Source: Oscillospiraceae bacterium
Lineage (GTDB): Bacteria > Bacillota_A > Clostridia > Oscillospirales > Ruminococcaceae
Length of the DNA: 6,080 nucleotides
Assembly (NCBI GenBank): GCA_018109965.1
Contig: JAGBFE010000161.1
Location: forward strand, 1 to 6,080
Direction: 5' to 3'
The notes under the pieces were generated by a model. That model had not been told where the DNA came from. It saw only the letters and a list, made by a program, of their open reading frames with translations, and did not search any database. Below, one piece after another: positions 5,806 through 6,080 of this stretch (positions are counted from its first letter, which is position 1; each line of letters begins with the position of its first letter). Position numbers and translations under genes: made by a program.

Positions 5806-6080
5806 CTATTTTTCTCTGTATTTTGCCATCAGCTTTTTAAACAGCTCATTGGTTGACGGAGGTGTATATGTAATGGCATTTGCACCGGCTTCAATTGTTT
5901 TGCGGATAAATTCATCGGTGTTGCCGCCCGAAGCCATAATCGGCACATCGGGGAATTTATCTCTTATTTTACGCACAATTTCCGGAGTATCAGGGCCACC
6001 TGCAACATTGAGGATGGACACCCCTGCATCAAGGCGCGCCTGTATATCGGTGTCAGCGCTGACTACTGTTACAATCACAG
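5806..6080 (-). CDS. TIM-barrel-type protein, C-terminal part (5' end outside window)
   Basis: About 90 residues are visible, ending at a TAG (complement of 5806-5808). The frame touches the right edge: the first possible start is a GTG at 6078-6076, but it begins in the middle of a beta strand, so the gene surely continues beyond the window. The pattern is alternating strands and helices of a (beta/alpha)8 barrel: VIVTVVS, then ILNVAGG (residues 22-28 from that GTG), a helix TPEIVRKIRDKF, the strand PIMASGGN (46-53) with a phosphate-loop-like SGG, a helix, then AITYTPP (68-74) and a final helix. Strand-end Ser-Gly-Gly and Tyr-Thr-Pro-Pro resemble the phosphate-binding half of barrels such as indole-3-glycerol-phosphate synthase-like and related families, but I cannot name the family from this half. 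It is convergent with the transferase gene and ends at a shared terminator. Confidence 0.75.
   Translation of the reverse strand, partial: VIVTVVSADTDIQARLDAGVSILNVAGGPDTPEIVRKIRDKFPDVPIMASGGNTDEFIRKTIEAGANAITYTPPSTNELFKKLMAKYREK

Noticed and set aside
6076..6078. GTG at 6078-6076 as the start of the minus-strand gene
   Set aside because: It would begin within a core beta strand of a half barrel; the gene most likely extends beyond the window.

Overview
The window looks like a chromosomal segment of a Gram-positive, low-to-moderate-GC anaerobe, most likely a Clostridia/Oscillospirales-type gut bacterium. This is inferred from Shine-Dalgarno sites of the GGAG/AGGAG kind, AT-rich intergenic regions with TATAAT-like boxes, strong intrinsic terminators and the protein families present. 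No rRNA, tRNA, CRISPR array, transposase or phage gene is visible. The assignment is not to species level.

Layout, left to right. (1) Positions 1-1936 (+) hold the 3' part of a large gene whose frame is open to the left edge. The protein is rich in Trp, Tyr and acidic residues and resembles the uncharacterised DUF5695 family, which has a carbohydrate-enzyme-like appearance. A strong intrinsic terminator follows at 1946-1970. (2) Positions 2045-3065 (+) are an azlC-azlD pair with overlapping reading frames, encoding a two-part branched-chain amino acid exporter. (3) Positions 3130-3834 (+) encode a HAD-superfamily hydrolase with all four motifs intact, followed by a terminator at 3848-3887. 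(4) Positions 4014-5515 (+) encode a membrane-anchored phosphoglycerol transferase (MdoB/LtaS-like alkaline-phosphatase superfamily) that is broken by a -1 frame change at about 4277-4322. The split falls between the second and third membrane segments. (5) Positions 5516-5805 contain no gene but carry a dense series of small perfect hairpins and end in a bidirectional terminator. (6) Positions 5806-6080 (-) are the C-terminal half of a TIM-barrel-type protein that runs off the right edge.

The genes do not form one pathway. Terminators separate the DUF5695-like gene, the azlCD/HAD block and the transferase, and the last gene is convergent. The azlCD and HAD genes might be co-transcribed, since no terminator lies in the 64-bp gap, but a TATAAT box there suggests the HAD gene can also start on its own.

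No clearly new defence or mobile system is visible. The features most worth a second look are the hairpin cluster at 5531-5748, whose layout suggests a small non-autonomous palindromic element or a structured RNA, and the frame break in the transferase, which could be mutation, assembly error or recoding. The large uncharacterised first protein also merits attention.
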